Shown here: one piece after another, positions 31,456-41,972 of the stretch | Position numbering within the stretch: the first letter of the stretch is position 1 | How the letters are laid out: every line of letters starts with the position of its first letter | Source: Microtetraspora glauca | GTDB lineage: Bacteria > Actinomycetota > Actinomycetes > Streptomycetales > Streptomycetaceae | Direction of reading: 5' to 3' | NCBI GenBank assembly: GCA_000721275.1 | Contig: JOFO01000012.1 | Coordinates: forward strand, 1-64,000 | DNA: 64,000 nucleotides | Program-made: the position numbers and the translations under genes | Notes under the pieces: model-generated | The model's database searches: none | What the model saw: only the letters and a program-made list of their open reading frames with translations | Told to the model about the DNA's origin: nothing

Positions 31456-32904
31456 GTGAGCGCCACACGCCCGGCCGCCGTCGTCGTCCTCGCAGCGGGT
31501 GAGGGCACCCGCATGAAGTCCAAGACCCCCAAGGTGCTGCACGAGATCGCCGGGCGTTCGCTCGTCGGGCACGTCGTGTCCGCCGCGCGCGAGCTGGAGC
31601 CCGAGCACCTCGTGGTGGTCGTGGGGCACGCGCGGGAGCAGGTGCGCGGGCACCTGGAGGAGGTGTACCCGGGGACCCGTACCGCCGTGCAGGAGGAGCA
31701 GAACGGCACCGGGCACGCGGTGCGCATGGCCCTGGAGGAGCTGGGGGCCGCGCCCGAGGGGACCGTCGTGGTCGTCTGCGGTGACACCCCGCTGCTGTCC
31801 GGCGCGACGCTGCGGGCGCTGGCCGGGACGCACGCCGCGGACGGGAACGCCGTCACCGTGCTGACCGCCGAAGTGCCGGACGCGACCGGGTACGGCCGGA
31901 TCGTGCGGGACACGGCCTCGGGGGCCGTGACGGCGATCGTGGAGCACAAGGACGCCTCGCCGGGGCAGCTGGAGATCCGGGAGATCAACTCGGGCGTCTT
32001 CGCGTTCGACGGCGTGCTGCTCGCGGAGGCGATCAAGCAGCTGCGGACGGACAACAGCCAGGGCGAGGAGTACCTCACCGACGTGCTGTCGATCCTGCGC
32101 GAGGCGGGTCACCGGGTCGGCGCCTCGGTGGCGGCCGATCACCGGGAGATCCTGGGGATCAACAACCGGGTGCAGCTGGCGGAGGCCCGCGCGCTGATGA
32201 ACCGGCGGCTGCTGGAGGCGGCGATGACGGCCGGCGTGACGGTGGTCGACCCGGCGTCGGTGGTCGTGGACGTGACGGTGACGTTCGAGGCGGACGCGGT
32301 GATCCACCCGGGTACGCAGCTGCTGGGCGCGACGCACGTGGCGGAGGACGCCGAGGTGGGGCCGAACACGCGGCTGAAGGACACCACGGTGGGCCGGGGC
32401 GCGCGGGTGGACAACACGGTGGCGGACTCGGCGGTGATCGGCGAGGGCGCTTCGGTGGGTCCGTACGCGTATCTGCGTCCGGGGACGCGGCTGGGTGCGA
32501 AGGCGAAGGCCGGTACGTACGTCGAGATGAAGAACGCGACGATCGGCGAGGGCACGAAGGTCCCGCACCTGTCGTACGTGGGTGACGCGACGATCGGCGA
32601 GTACTCGAACATCGGTGCGGCGAGCGTGTTCGTCAACTACGACGGCGTGGCGAAGCACCACACCACGATCGGGTCCCACTGCCGGACCGGTTCGGACAAC
32701 ATGTTTGTGGCTCCCATCACGATCGGGGACGGTGCCTACACCGCCGCGGGGTCCGTGATCACGAAGGACGTGCCGGCGGGTGCGCTGGCCGTGGCCCGTG
32801 GCCAGCAGCGGAATATCGAGGGCTGGGTGGCCCGGAAGCGCCCCGGCAGCGCCGCCGCGAACGCGGCCGAGGCGGCCTCGGAGGGGTCGGCCGGCGAAAG
32901 CTGA
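31456..32904 (+). CDS. glmU: Bifunctional UDP-GlcNAc pyrophosphorylase / GlcN-1-P acetyltransferase
   Basis: 482 aa. Makes UDP-N-acetylglucosamine for peptidoglycan and mycothiol. N-terminal uridylyltransferase: LAAGEGTRMKSKTPKVLHEIAGR at 9-31, GDTPLL, QEEQNGTGHA. C-terminal left-handed beta-helix of hexapeptide repeats (residues about 265-450) with acetyltransferase signatures RPGTRLGAKAKAGTYVEMKNA and NYDGVAKHHTTIG. GTG 31456 with GAAGGG eight bases upstream. It precedes prs with 121 bases between, where a separate prs promoter may lie. Confidence 0.98.
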   Translation: MSATRPAAVVVLAAGEGTRMKSKTPKVLHEIAGRSLVGHVVSAARELEPEHLVVVVGHAREQVRGHLEEVYPGTRTAVQEEQNGTGHAVRMALEELGAAPEGTVVVVCGDTPLLSGATLRALAGTHAADGNAVTVLTAEVPDATGYGRIVRDTASGAVTAIVEHKDASPGQLEIREINSGVFAFDGVLLAEAIKQLRTDNSQGEEYLTDVLSILREAGHRVGASVAADHREILGINNRVQLAEARALMNRRLLEAAMTAGVTVVDPASVVVDVTVTFEADAVIHPGTQLLGATHVAEDAEVGPNTRLKDTTVGRGARVDNTVADSAVIGEGASVGPYAYLRPGTRLGAKAKAGTYVEMKNATIGEGTKVPHLSYVGDATIGEYSNIGAASVFVNYDGVAKHHTTIGSHCRTGSDNMFVAPITIGDGAYTAAGSVITKDVPAGALAVARGQQRNIEGWVARKRPGSAAANAAEAASEGSAGES

Positions 32905-33025
32905 CCGGAAACAGGTGCGTCGAACTCGGCGTACCGTGATACGTGCACACAAATTCGGCTGGTTCGCACACGCGCACGGGAGCGCGGGGTCTTGCGGCCA
33001 GAGAACAGTCTGAGGAGACAGTGCT

Positions 33026-34000
33026 GTGACCGGGATCAAGACGACCGGCGAGAAGAAGCTGATGCTCTTCTCCGGCCGCGCCCACCCCGAGCTGGCCGAG
33101 GAGGTCGCACACCAGCTGGGTGTCGGTCTCGTTCCCACCAAGGCGTTCGACTTCGCCAACGGTGAGATCTACGTCCGCTTCCAGGAGTCGGCGCGTGGCG
33201 CGGACTGCTTCCTGATCCAGAGCCACACGGCTCCGATCAACAAGTGGATCATGGAGCAGCTGATCATGATCGATGCTCTGAAGCGGGCCTCGGCCCGGAG
33301 CATCACCGTGATCGTGCCGTCGTACGGCTACGCCCGTCAGGACAAGAAGCACCGCGGCCGTGAGCCGATCTCGGCGCGTCTGGTGGCGGACCTGATGAAG
33401 ACGGCGGGTGCGGACCGGATCCTGACGGTGGACCTGCACACGGACCAGATCCAGGGCTTCTTCGACGGTCCGGTGGACCACCTGTCGGCGCTGCCGGTGC
33501 TGGCGGACTACGTGGGCGGCAAGGTCGACCGTTCGAAGCTGACGATCGTCTCCCCGGACGCGGGCCGCGTGCGGGTCGCGGACCGCTGGTGCGACCGGCT
33601 GGACGCGCCGCTGGCGATCGTGCACAAGCGGCGTGACAAGGACGTCGCGAACCAGGTGACCGTGCACGAGGTCGTCGGTGACGTGAAGGGCCGTGTGTGC
33701 GTCCTGGTGGACGACATGGTCGACACGGGCGGCACGATCTGCGCGGCGGCCGAGGCGCTGTTCGCGCACGGTGCCGAGGACGTGATCGTGACGGCGACGC
33801 ACGGCATCCTGTCGGGTCCGGCGGCGGACCGGCTGAAGAACTCGAAGGTGAGCGAGTTCGTGTTCACGGACACGCTGCCGGTGCCGGGTTCGCTGGAGCT
33901 GGACAAGATCACGGTGCTGTCGATCGCGCCGACGATCGCGCGTGCGGTGCGCGAGGTGTTCGAGGACGGTTCGGTGACGAGCCTGTTCGAGGAGCACTGA
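33026..34000 (+). CDS. prs: Ribose-phosphate pyrophosphokinase
   Basis: 324 aa. Makes PRPP from ribose-5-phosphate and ATP for nucleotides, His and Trp. The class I features are present: MLFSGRAHPELAEEVA, FANGEIYVRF, the flexible loop region YGYARQDKKHRGREPIS, and the PRPP-binding VCVLVDDMVDTGGT. GTG 33026 with GAGGAG eight bases upstream. The order glmU-prs is conserved in actinobacteria. A terminator-like hairpin follows. Confidence 0.98.
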   Translation: MTGIKTTGEKKLMLFSGRAHPELAEEVAHQLGVGLVPTKAFDFANGEIYVRFQESARGADCFLIQSHTAPINKWIMEQLIMIDALKRASARSITVIVPSYGYARQDKKHRGREPISARLVADLMKTAGADRILTVDLHTDQIQGFFDGPVDHLSALPVLADYVGGKVDRSKLTIVSPDAGRVRVADRWCDRLDAPLAIVHKRRDKDVANQVTVHEVVGDVKGRVCVLVDDMVDTGGTICAAAEALFAHGAEDVIVTATHGILSGPAADRLKNSKVSEFVFTDTLPVPGSLELDKITVLSIAPTIARAVREVFEDGSVTSLFEEH

Positions 34001-34017
34001 GCCTCGGAGTCCGCGCC

Positions 34018-34055
34018 GGAGGGCCGTCTTCCCCGTTCGGGGGAGGCGGCCCTCC
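34018..34055 (+). terminator. Hairpin after prs
   Basis: GGAGGGCCGTCTTCCCC (34018-34034) pairs with GGGGGAGGCGGCCCTCC (34039-34055), two G-T pairs, GTTC loop. No T-run, as is common in Streptomyces. Confidence 0.75.
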
Positions 34056-34079
34056 GCCGTCGCGGGGGTGGTGATCCAT

Positions 34080-34247
34080 TTGGGGGGTGCGGGGCGGCCG
34101 GGTAGACTGCCCTGGTTGCTCGGCGAGGGAGGCCGGTGCCCGTTCTCGGGTCGGCGCTCCGTTATCGACGCGCTCTTCGTAGCAGGCCATCGCCAGTCGG
34201 CGGCCGGGTGACAGTTCCGTTCGTCACCACCACTACGAGGAGTGCAC
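34080..34247 (+). promoter_or_regulatory. rplY promoter and long 5' leader
   Basis: TTGGGG (34080-34085), 17-base spacer, TAGACT (34103-34108). Transcription would start near 34115, leaving a 5' leader of about 130 bases. The leader has several self-complementary GC segments, for example around CCGGTGCCCGTTCTCGGGT, and may carry an autoregulatory structure. ACGAGGAG precedes the ATG. Confidence 0.6.
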
Positions 34248-34838
34248 ATGTCCGAGGTGAAGCTCGCCGCCGCCGTCCGCACCGAGTTCGGCAAGGGCGC
34301 CGCCCGCAAGATCCGCCGTTCCGGCAACGTCCCCGCGGTCGTCTACGGCCACGGCTCGGAGCCGATCCACATCACGCTGCCGACGCACCAGACCACGCTG
34401 GCGCTGCGTACCCCGAACGTCCTGCTGTCCCTGGACATCGAGGGCAAGGGTTCCGAGCTGGCCATCCCGAAGGCCGCCCAGCGCGACCCGCTGAAGGGTG
34501 ACCTGGAGCACGTCGACCTCCTCCTCGTGAAGCGCGGCGAGAAGGTCACCGTCGAGGTTCCGGTCGTCGCCGAGGGCGAGCTGGCCGCCGGCGGCAACCT
34601 GCTGGAGCACGTCCTCAACACCCTCTCCGTCGAGGCCGAGGCGACCCACCTGCCCGAGGCCGTGACGGTCTCCGTCGAGGGCCTGGAGGCCGGTGCGTCC
34701 GTGACCGCCGCCGACATCACCCTGCCGAAGGGCGTCACCCTGGTGACCGAGGCCGACGCCGTGGTCCTCCAGGTCCTGGCCGCCCAGGCCGAGGAGCCGG
34801 CCGCGGACGCCGAGGGCGACGAGGCCGCCGAGGCCTGA
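34248..34838 (+). CDS. rplY: 50S ribosomal protein L25 (CTC form)
   Basis: 196 aa. N-terminal L25 domain (VRTEFGKGAARKIRRSGNVPAVVYGHG) that binds 5S rRNA, followed by the longer TL5/CTC beta domain (VEVPVVAEGELAAGGNLLEHVLNTL) and an acidic Ala/Glu tail. The length fits the general-stress CTC type rather than the short enterobacterial form. Own promoter and terminator flank it, so it is a single-gene unit. Confidence 0.97.
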   Translation: MSEVKLAAAVRTEFGKGAARKIRRSGNVPAVVYGHGSEPIHITLPTHQTTLALRTPNVLLSLDIEGKGSELAIPKAAQRDPLKGDLEHVDLLLVKRGEKVTVEVPVVAEGELAAGGNLLEHVLNTLSVEAEATHLPEAVTVSVEGLEAGASVTAADITLPKGVTLVTEADAVVLQVLAAQAEEPAADAEGDEAAEA

Positions 34839-34861
34839 GCCGTAGGCTCTGTCCGACGGTG

Positions 34862-34904
34862 ACGGGGTGACGGGCCGCACGGCCCGTCACCCCGTTTCTT
34901 TTTT
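34862..34904 (+). terminator. Rho-independent terminator after rplY
   Basis: Perfect 15-bp stem ACGGGGTGACGGGCC / GGCCCGTCACCCCGT with a GCAC loop, followed by TTCTTTTTTG. The only terminator in the window with a long T-run. Confidence 0.95.
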
Positions 34905-34934
34905 GTGTGGTGAGGGACGGATGAGGAGTCTGCG

Positions 34935-35531
34935 ATGACCGACGACGCGAACGCGCCCTGGCTGATCGTCGGCCTCGGCAACCCGGGGCCGGAGTACGCG
35001 GGCAACCGGCACAACATCGGCTTCATGGTGGTGGACCTGCTGGCGGAGCGGATCGGCGGGAAGTTCAAGCGCGCGCAGAAGGCGCAGGCGCAGGTGGTGG
35101 AGGGCCGGCTGGGTCCGGTGGGTCCGGCGAACCGGCGGGTGGTGCTGGCGAAGCCGATGTCGTACATGAACCTGTCGGGCGGTCCGGTGACGGCGCTGCG
35201 GGACTTCTACAAGGTGCCGACGGCGCACGTGGTGGCGGTGCACGACGAGCTGGACATCGACTACGCGACGCTGCGGCTGAAGCTGGGCGGCGGGGACAAC
35301 GGGCACAACGGTCTGAAGTCGATGACGAAGGCGATGGGTCCGGACTATCACCGGGTGCGGTGCGGGATCGGGCGTCCGCCGGGCCGGATGCAGGTGGCGG
35401 ACTTCGTGCTGAAGGACTTCTCGTCGACGGAGCGCAAGGAGCTGGACTGGTTCGTGGACCGGTCGGCGGACGCGGTGGAGTGCCTGGTGACGGAGGGGCT
35501 GGAGCGGGCGCAGTCGGCGTACAACTCCTGA
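34935..35531 (+). CDS. pth: Peptidyl-tRNA hydrolase
   Basis: 198 aa. Recycles tRNA from drop-off peptidyl-t[24 protein letters not shown] contains the catalytic His; [16 protein letters not shown] and the [12 protein letters not shown] loop are intact. Next to rplY as in many actinobacteria. Confidence 0.98.
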   Translation: MTDDANAPWLIVGLGNPGPEYAGNRHNIGFMVVDLLAERIGGKFKRAQKAQAQVVEGRLGPVGPANRRVVLAKPMSYMNLSGGPVTALRDFYKVPTAHVVAVHDELDIDYATLRLKLGGGDNGHNGLKSMTKAMGPDYHRVRCGIGRPPGRMQVADFVLKDFSSTERKELDWFVDRSADAVECLVTEGLERAQSAYNS

Positions 35532-35570
35532 CCGTCGTCTTTCGGCCGTACGACTGTACGATCGCGGGTC

Positions 35571-36014
35571 ATGACGCACGTCCGGAACGCCGCCATGCTG
35601 CTCGTCGCCGTCCTGCTCGTCGTGGCGGGGGTGTGGGCGTCGTGGGGGTCGGCGCAGCACGTGCTGCTGGCGAAGGGGCGTGAGCACGGGACGCTGTCGG
35701 TGACGGGGTGTACGGACGAGCGGTGTGCGGGGGCGTTCGCGCCGGAGGATCCGCGGTCGCCGCGGCGGACGCTGACGGTGGAGCGGTCGGTGGCGGCGGG
35801 TCCGGGGTCGGTGATCCCGGTGGTGGTGAAGCCGGGGACGGACGAGGGGGTGCGGTCCGGCTGGGGCGGGGGGCTGCACGCGTGGCTGCCGCTGGGCGGG
35901 GCGCTGGTGCTGGCGGCGCCGCTGGTGGCCGGGGGGCTGCGGGGGCGGCGGGTGGCGTGGTCGCTGGCGGGTGCGGGGGCGGGGTTGTGGGTGGCGGCGT
36001 TCGTGGCGCTGTGA
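35571..36014 (+). CDS. Small membrane protein, probably leaderless
   Basis: 147 aa, unknown. A signal-anchor at 6-25, an extracytoplasmic part with two Cys (VTGCTDERCAG) that could pair, and two more hydrophobic helices at 104-121 and 128-147. TACGAT at 35557-35562 ends eight bases before the ATG and no ribosome site is visible, so the mRNA is probably leaderless. Extremely G-rich coding strand. It may be a conserved neighbour of pth. Confidence 0.75.
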   Translation: MTHVRNAAMLLVAVLLVVAGVWASWGSAQHVLLAKGREHGTLSVTGCTDERCAGAFAPEDPRSPRRTLTVERSVAAGPGSVIPVVVKPGTDEGVRSGWGGGLHAWLPLGGALVLAAPLVAGGLRGRRVAWSLAGAGAGLWVAAFVAL

Positions 36015-36156
36015 CCTACCGGGAGGTAAGAGCGGATTCGGCCGGTTCCGGGCGCGATCGTTATGCACCTCTGGGTTAAGCGTGGCTTAAAGCGACGGAT
36101 AGGCTGCCTCCGCCACCTCCCACGGCATCCCTCATCCCACAGATGGACGACTGCAC

Positions 36157-37104
36157 ATGCGACGTTCCCTCATACCCGCCGCCACGCTCGTCGCGGCCAT
36201 GGCGGGCTCTCTCGCTCTCGCGCCGACGGCTTCGGCGAGCGGCGGCGAGTACGAGCTGAAGCTGCACCAGCCGACGCCGATCACGGCGGCCGGCTTCCAG
36301 CAGGGCGACTGCCCGGACACCATCCCCGCCGACAAGGACGGGTGGCACTTCGTGATCCCCGGCGGCGGCGTGAACTTCGTCAAGCTGACGGTCACGTTCG
36401 ACAACGGCGCCCCGATCGAGATCACCTCCTTCGGCCCGCCGAAGGACGACCACGCGTACGTGGCGTCGGACGCCGGTGCCGAGCTGACCTCCGCCGTCGC
36501 CGTCGTCGACGGCGAGGTGAAGCAGGGCTTCTTCAACCTCTCGCACACGTGCGCGGCGGACCAGGTCGACAGCCCGGCGGGCGGCGCGACGGGCGAGACG
36601 TCCACCGGCGAGACCTCCACGGGCGAGACGTCCACCGGTGAGACCACGACCGGTGAGACGACGACCGGTGAGACCACCACGGGCGAGACGACCACCGGTG
36701 AGACCACGACCGGTGAGACGACCACCGGTGAGACCACCACGGGCGAGACCACGACCGGTGAGACGACGACCGGTGAGGCCACCGCGACCGGCGGCTCGAC
36801 CGGCGGTTCGGCCACCGGCGAGAGCACCGGTGAGACCACCGCCACCGGCGGTGCCGCGACCGGCGAGTCCACCGCCACGGGCGGCTCGGCCACCGGCGAG
36901 AGCACCGGCGGGACCACCGGTGAGGCCACCTCCACCGGCGGTTCCACGGGCGGCGAGACCGGCACCGCGGGCGGTTCCGAGGAGGGCAACCTCGCGGAGA
37001 CCGGTTCCAGCGCTCCGGTCGGCGTGATCGCCGGCGTCGCCGCCGCGCTCGCGGCCGCCGGCGCGTTCCTGGTCGTGCGCCGCCGCAAGGCCGCGCAGGG
37101 CTGA
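36157..37104 (+). CDS. LAETG-anchored surface protein with TGETT repeats
   Basis: 315 aa. Sec signal (LIPAATLVAAMAGSLALAPTASA), a globular domain (28-135) with two Cys (QGDCPDTI, SHTCAAD), a Thr/Gly/Glu repeat stalk (145-270), then the sorting signal LAETG (279-283), a hydrophobic span and RRRK tail. LAETG is the motif used by class E sortases of high-GC Gram-positives, so the protein should be attached to peptidoglycan. A TTAAGC/TAGGCT pair at 36076/36100 is a likely promoter. The stalk resembles those of glycosylated wall proteins. Confidence 0.9.
   Translation: MRRSLIPAATLVAAMAGSLALAPTASASGGEYELKLHQPTPITAAGFQQGDCPDTIPADKDGWHFVIPGGGVNFVKLTVTFDNGAPIEITSFGPPKDDHAYVASDAGAELTSAVAVVDGEVKQGFFNLSHTCAADQVDSPAGGATGETSTGETSTGETSTGETTTGETTTGETTTGETTTGETTTGETTTGETTTGETTTGETTTGEATATGGSTGGSATGESTGETTATGGAATGESTATGGSATGESTGGTTGEATSTGGSTGGETGTAGGSEEGNLAETGSSAPVGVIAGVAAALAAAGAFLVVRRRKAAQG
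36589..36783. repeat. 15-bp tandem repeat array (13 units)
   Basis: Thirteen units of the type ACCACCGGTGAGACC encode TGETS (3), TGETT (9) and TGEAT (1). In-frame contraction or expansion would change stalk length. Degenerate Ser/Gly/Thr repeats continue to about 36960. Confidence 0.95.
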
Positions 37105-37110
37105 CGTACC

Positions 37111-37167
37111 CCCGCATAAGCGCAGTGCCCCCACGGGTTTCCCGTGGGGGCACTGCGCTTATGCGGG
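37111..37167. terminator. Bidirectional terminator, perfect 27-bp stem
   Basis: 37111-37137 is an exact inverted repeat of 37141-37167 with a TTT loop. It begins six bases after the LAETG gene and ends 12 bases before the ppc stop, serving both converging genes. No T-run. Confidence 0.92.
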
Positions 37168-37179
37168 CGCCGGCCGGGG

Positions 37180-39909
<2,730 letters not shown>

Positions 39910-39985
39910 AGGTGCGGCTCCTTGCAGTGTTCAAGCACGTCTGGAGGGTTCTGGAGGCTTGCGGACCGCGCTGTCCGACGGTCCC

Positions 39986-40010
39986 AGGATAGGTGTCCAT
40001 TCCCTGGACA
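39986..40010 (-). promoter_or_regulatory. ppc promoter element with dyad
   Basis: TGTCCA (39994-39999) and TGGACA (40005-40010) form a dyad five bases apart. On the minus strand TATCCT (39991-39986) is a good -10 for ppc, so the dyad would occupy the spacer. A clear -35 was not found. Confidence 0.4.
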
Positions 40011-40036
40011 GGGCCGAGGGTCCCGGTTGTGCCCTC

Positions 40037-40094
40037 TTGCCGCGTGCCGTGGCGCTGCCATACTTACGACGCCGTAGGTTACGGCTCCGTAGCC
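40037..40094 (+). promoter_or_regulatory. Desaturase promoter and TetR-type operator
   Basis: TTGCCG (40037-40042), 16 bases, CATACT (40059-40064). Just downstream is GGTTACGG (40077-40084) / CCGTAGCC (40087-40094), eight-base arms with one mismatch around CT. The position over the start of transcription fits repression, likely by the TetR protein at the end of this operon. Confidence 0.6.
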
Positions 40095-40144
40095 TCGGCT
40101 CGATCTTTCCTCACCCACCCCACCCTCATCCCCCAGGGACACGT

Positions 40145-41128
40145 ATGACCATCAGCCCCGAGGTGACCTCGGCGTCCGAGGCGACCGATCCGGTCCAGGC
40201 CCTCCCCTCCGCCACGCTCGGCGGGGACAGCAAGCGGTCCATCGAGCAGATCACGCTGCTCCTGTTCATCACGGTGCCGTTCGCGGCGCTGGTGGCGGCG
40301 GTGCCGCTGGCCTGGGGCTGGGGGGTGAGCTGGCTGGACCTGGGGCTGATGACGGCGATGTACTTCATCGGCTGCCACGGGATCACGATCGGTTTCCACC
40401 GGTACTTCACGCACGGATCGTTCAAGGCGAAGCGTCCGCTGCGGATCGCGCTGGCGATCATGGGGTCGCTGGCGGTGGAGGGGCCGCTGGTGCGGTGGGT
40501 GGCGGATCACCGCAAGCACCACAAGTTCTCCGACGCGGAGGGCGACCCGCATTCGCCGTGGCGGTTCGGGGAGACGGTCCCGGCGCTGATGAAGGGCCTG
40601 TGGTGGGCGCACATCGGCTGGATGTTCGACGAGGAGCAGACGCCGCAGCACAAGTACGCGCCGGATCTGATCAAGGACCCGGCGATCCGCCGGATCTCGC
40701 GCCAGTTCGTGCTGTGGACGCTCGTGTCGCTGGCGATCCCGCCGGTGGTGGGCGGTCTGGTGACGTGGTCGTGGTGGGGCGCGTTCACGGCGTTCTTCTG
40801 GGGCTCGCTGGTGCGGGTGGCGCTGCTGCACCACGTGACGTGGTCGATCAACTCGATCTGCCACGCGGTGGGCAAGCGCCCGTTCAAGTCGCGGGACCGC
40901 TCAGGGAACGTGTGGTGGCTGGCGGTGCTGTCGTGCGGCGAGTCGTGGCACAACCTGCACCACGCGGACCCGACGTCGGCCCGGCACGGCGTGCTGAAGG
41001 GGCAGGTCGACTCCAGCGCCCGGCTGATCCGCTGGTTCGAGCAGGCGGGCTGGGCGTACGACGTGCGGTGGCCGGCGCAGTCCCGTATCGACGCCCGGCG
41101 CCAGGCCGAGCCCGCCGACGCGGCATGA
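40145..41128 (+). CDS. Membrane acyl-CoA fatty acid desaturase (delta-9 type)
   Basis: 327 aa. The three His boxes of the di-iron site are present: HRYFTH, HRKHH and HNLHH. About four transmembrane helices flank them. It inserts a double bond in saturated acyl chains and so adjusts membrane fluidity. AGGGA lies five bases before the ATG. The last codon overlaps the TetR start (ATGA), so enzyme and regulator are made together. Confidence 0.93.
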   Translation: MTISPEVTSASEATDPVQALPSATLGGDSKRSIEQITLLLFITVPFAALVAAVPLAWGWGVSWLDLGLMTAMYFIGCHGITIGFHRYFTHGSFKAKRPLRIALAIMGSLAVEGPLVRWVADHRKHHKFSDAEGDPHSPWRFGETVPALMKGLWWAHIGWMFDEEQTPQHKYAPDLIKDPAIRRISRQFVLWTLVSLAIPPVVGGLVTWSWWGAFTAFFWGSLVRVALLHHVTWSINSICHAVGKRPFKSRDRSGNVWWLAVLSCGESWHNLHHADPTSARHGVLKGQVDSSARLIRWFEQAGWAYDVRWPAQSRIDARRQAEPADAA

Positions 41129-41805
41129 TGGACGACGTGGCGATCGACGGCAGTTCCAGCAGCAGCGGAGAGCAGAAGCCCCGGCGTGGCCGCCGGGTCA
41201 GGATGACGGGCGCGGAGCGCCGGGAGCAGCTTCTGGACATCGGCCGGACGCTCTTCGCGGAGAAGGGCTTCGAGGGCACGTCGGTGGAGGAGATCGCGGC
41301 GAAGGCCGGGGTGTCGAAGCCGGTGGTGTACGAGCACTTCGGCGGCAAGGAGGGGCTGTACGCGGTCGTCGTCGACCGGGAGATGCGGCAGCTGCTGGAC
41401 GGGGTGACGGGGGCGCTGACCGCCGGCCACCCGCGGGAACTGCTCGAACAGGCGGCCTTCGCCCTGCTCGACTACATCGAGAACTACACCGACGGGTTCC
41501 GGATCCTGGTCCGGGACTCGCCGGTGGCGCAGTCGACGGGCACGTTCGCGTCGCTGATCAGCGACATCGCCACGCAGGTGGAGGACATCCTGGGCCTGGA
41601 GTTCAAGGCCCGCGGCTTCGACCCGAAGCTGGCCCCCCTCTACGCCCAGGCCCTGGTCGGCAGCGTGGCGCTGACCGGCCAGTGGTGGCTGGACGTCCGC
41701 AAGCCGAAGAAGGCGGAGGTGGCGGCGCACCTGGTGAACCTGGCGTGGCACGGCCTGGACGGGCTGGAGCAGAAGCCGCGGCTGATAGGGCATCGGAAGA
41801 GCTGA
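41125..41805 (+). CDS. TetR-family regulator coupled to the desaturase
   Basis: 226 aa. A Ser-rich start, then an HTH at about 30-75 (RRVRMTGAERREQLLDIGRTLFAEKGFEG; VEEIAAKAGVSKPVVYEHFGGKEGLY), and a C-terminal domain ending LVNLAWHGLDGL. By position it is the likely sensor of acyl-CoA or lipid state that represses the desaturase promoter at 40037-40094. ATG 41125 overlaps the desaturase stop; ATG 41128 is next. Confidence 0.92.
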   Translation: MMDDVAIDGSSSSSGEQKPRRGRRVRMTGAERREQLLDIGRTLFAEKGFEGTSVEEIAAKAGVSKPVVYEHFGGKEGLYAVVVDREMRQLLDGVTGALTAGHPRELLEQAAFALLDYIENYTDGFRILVRDSPVAQSTGTFASLISDIATQVEDILGLEFKARGFDPKLAPLYAQALVGSVALTGQWWLDVRKPKKAEVAAHLVNLAWHGLDGLEQKPRLIGHRKS

Positions 41806-41866
41806 GGGTGTCTGCGCCAGGGGCGGACGGAGGCGTGCTCCGCGACGGGGACGGCTCGGCACGTGA

Positions 41867-41934
41867 GAGACCGGTCTCGAGGGCCGGCCCGCCGCCGGAT
41901 GGCGGCGGGCCGGCGTGGGTTCGAGACCGGTCTT
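41867..41934. terminator. Large hairpin between tetR and the peptidase gene
   Basis: Stem CCGGCCCGCCGCC (41884-41896) / GGCGGCGGGCCGG (41901-41913), GGAT loop. It is flanked by two copies of GAGACCGGTCT (41867, 41923). The flanking GAGACCGGTCTC is itself a 12-bp palindrome. Lies between convergent genes. Confidence 0.8.
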
Positions 41935-41972
41935 CGGGCGGTACGACGCGCCTCGCTCGCGCGACAGGCGAG

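Noticed and set aside
36589..36783. CRISPR-like repeat array
   Set aside because: Units are 15 bp without spacers, in frame within a surface protein, and no cas genes are near.
41867..41934. Inverted repeat as an insertion-sequence end
   Set aside because: No transposase or target duplication; position between convergent genes fits a terminator.
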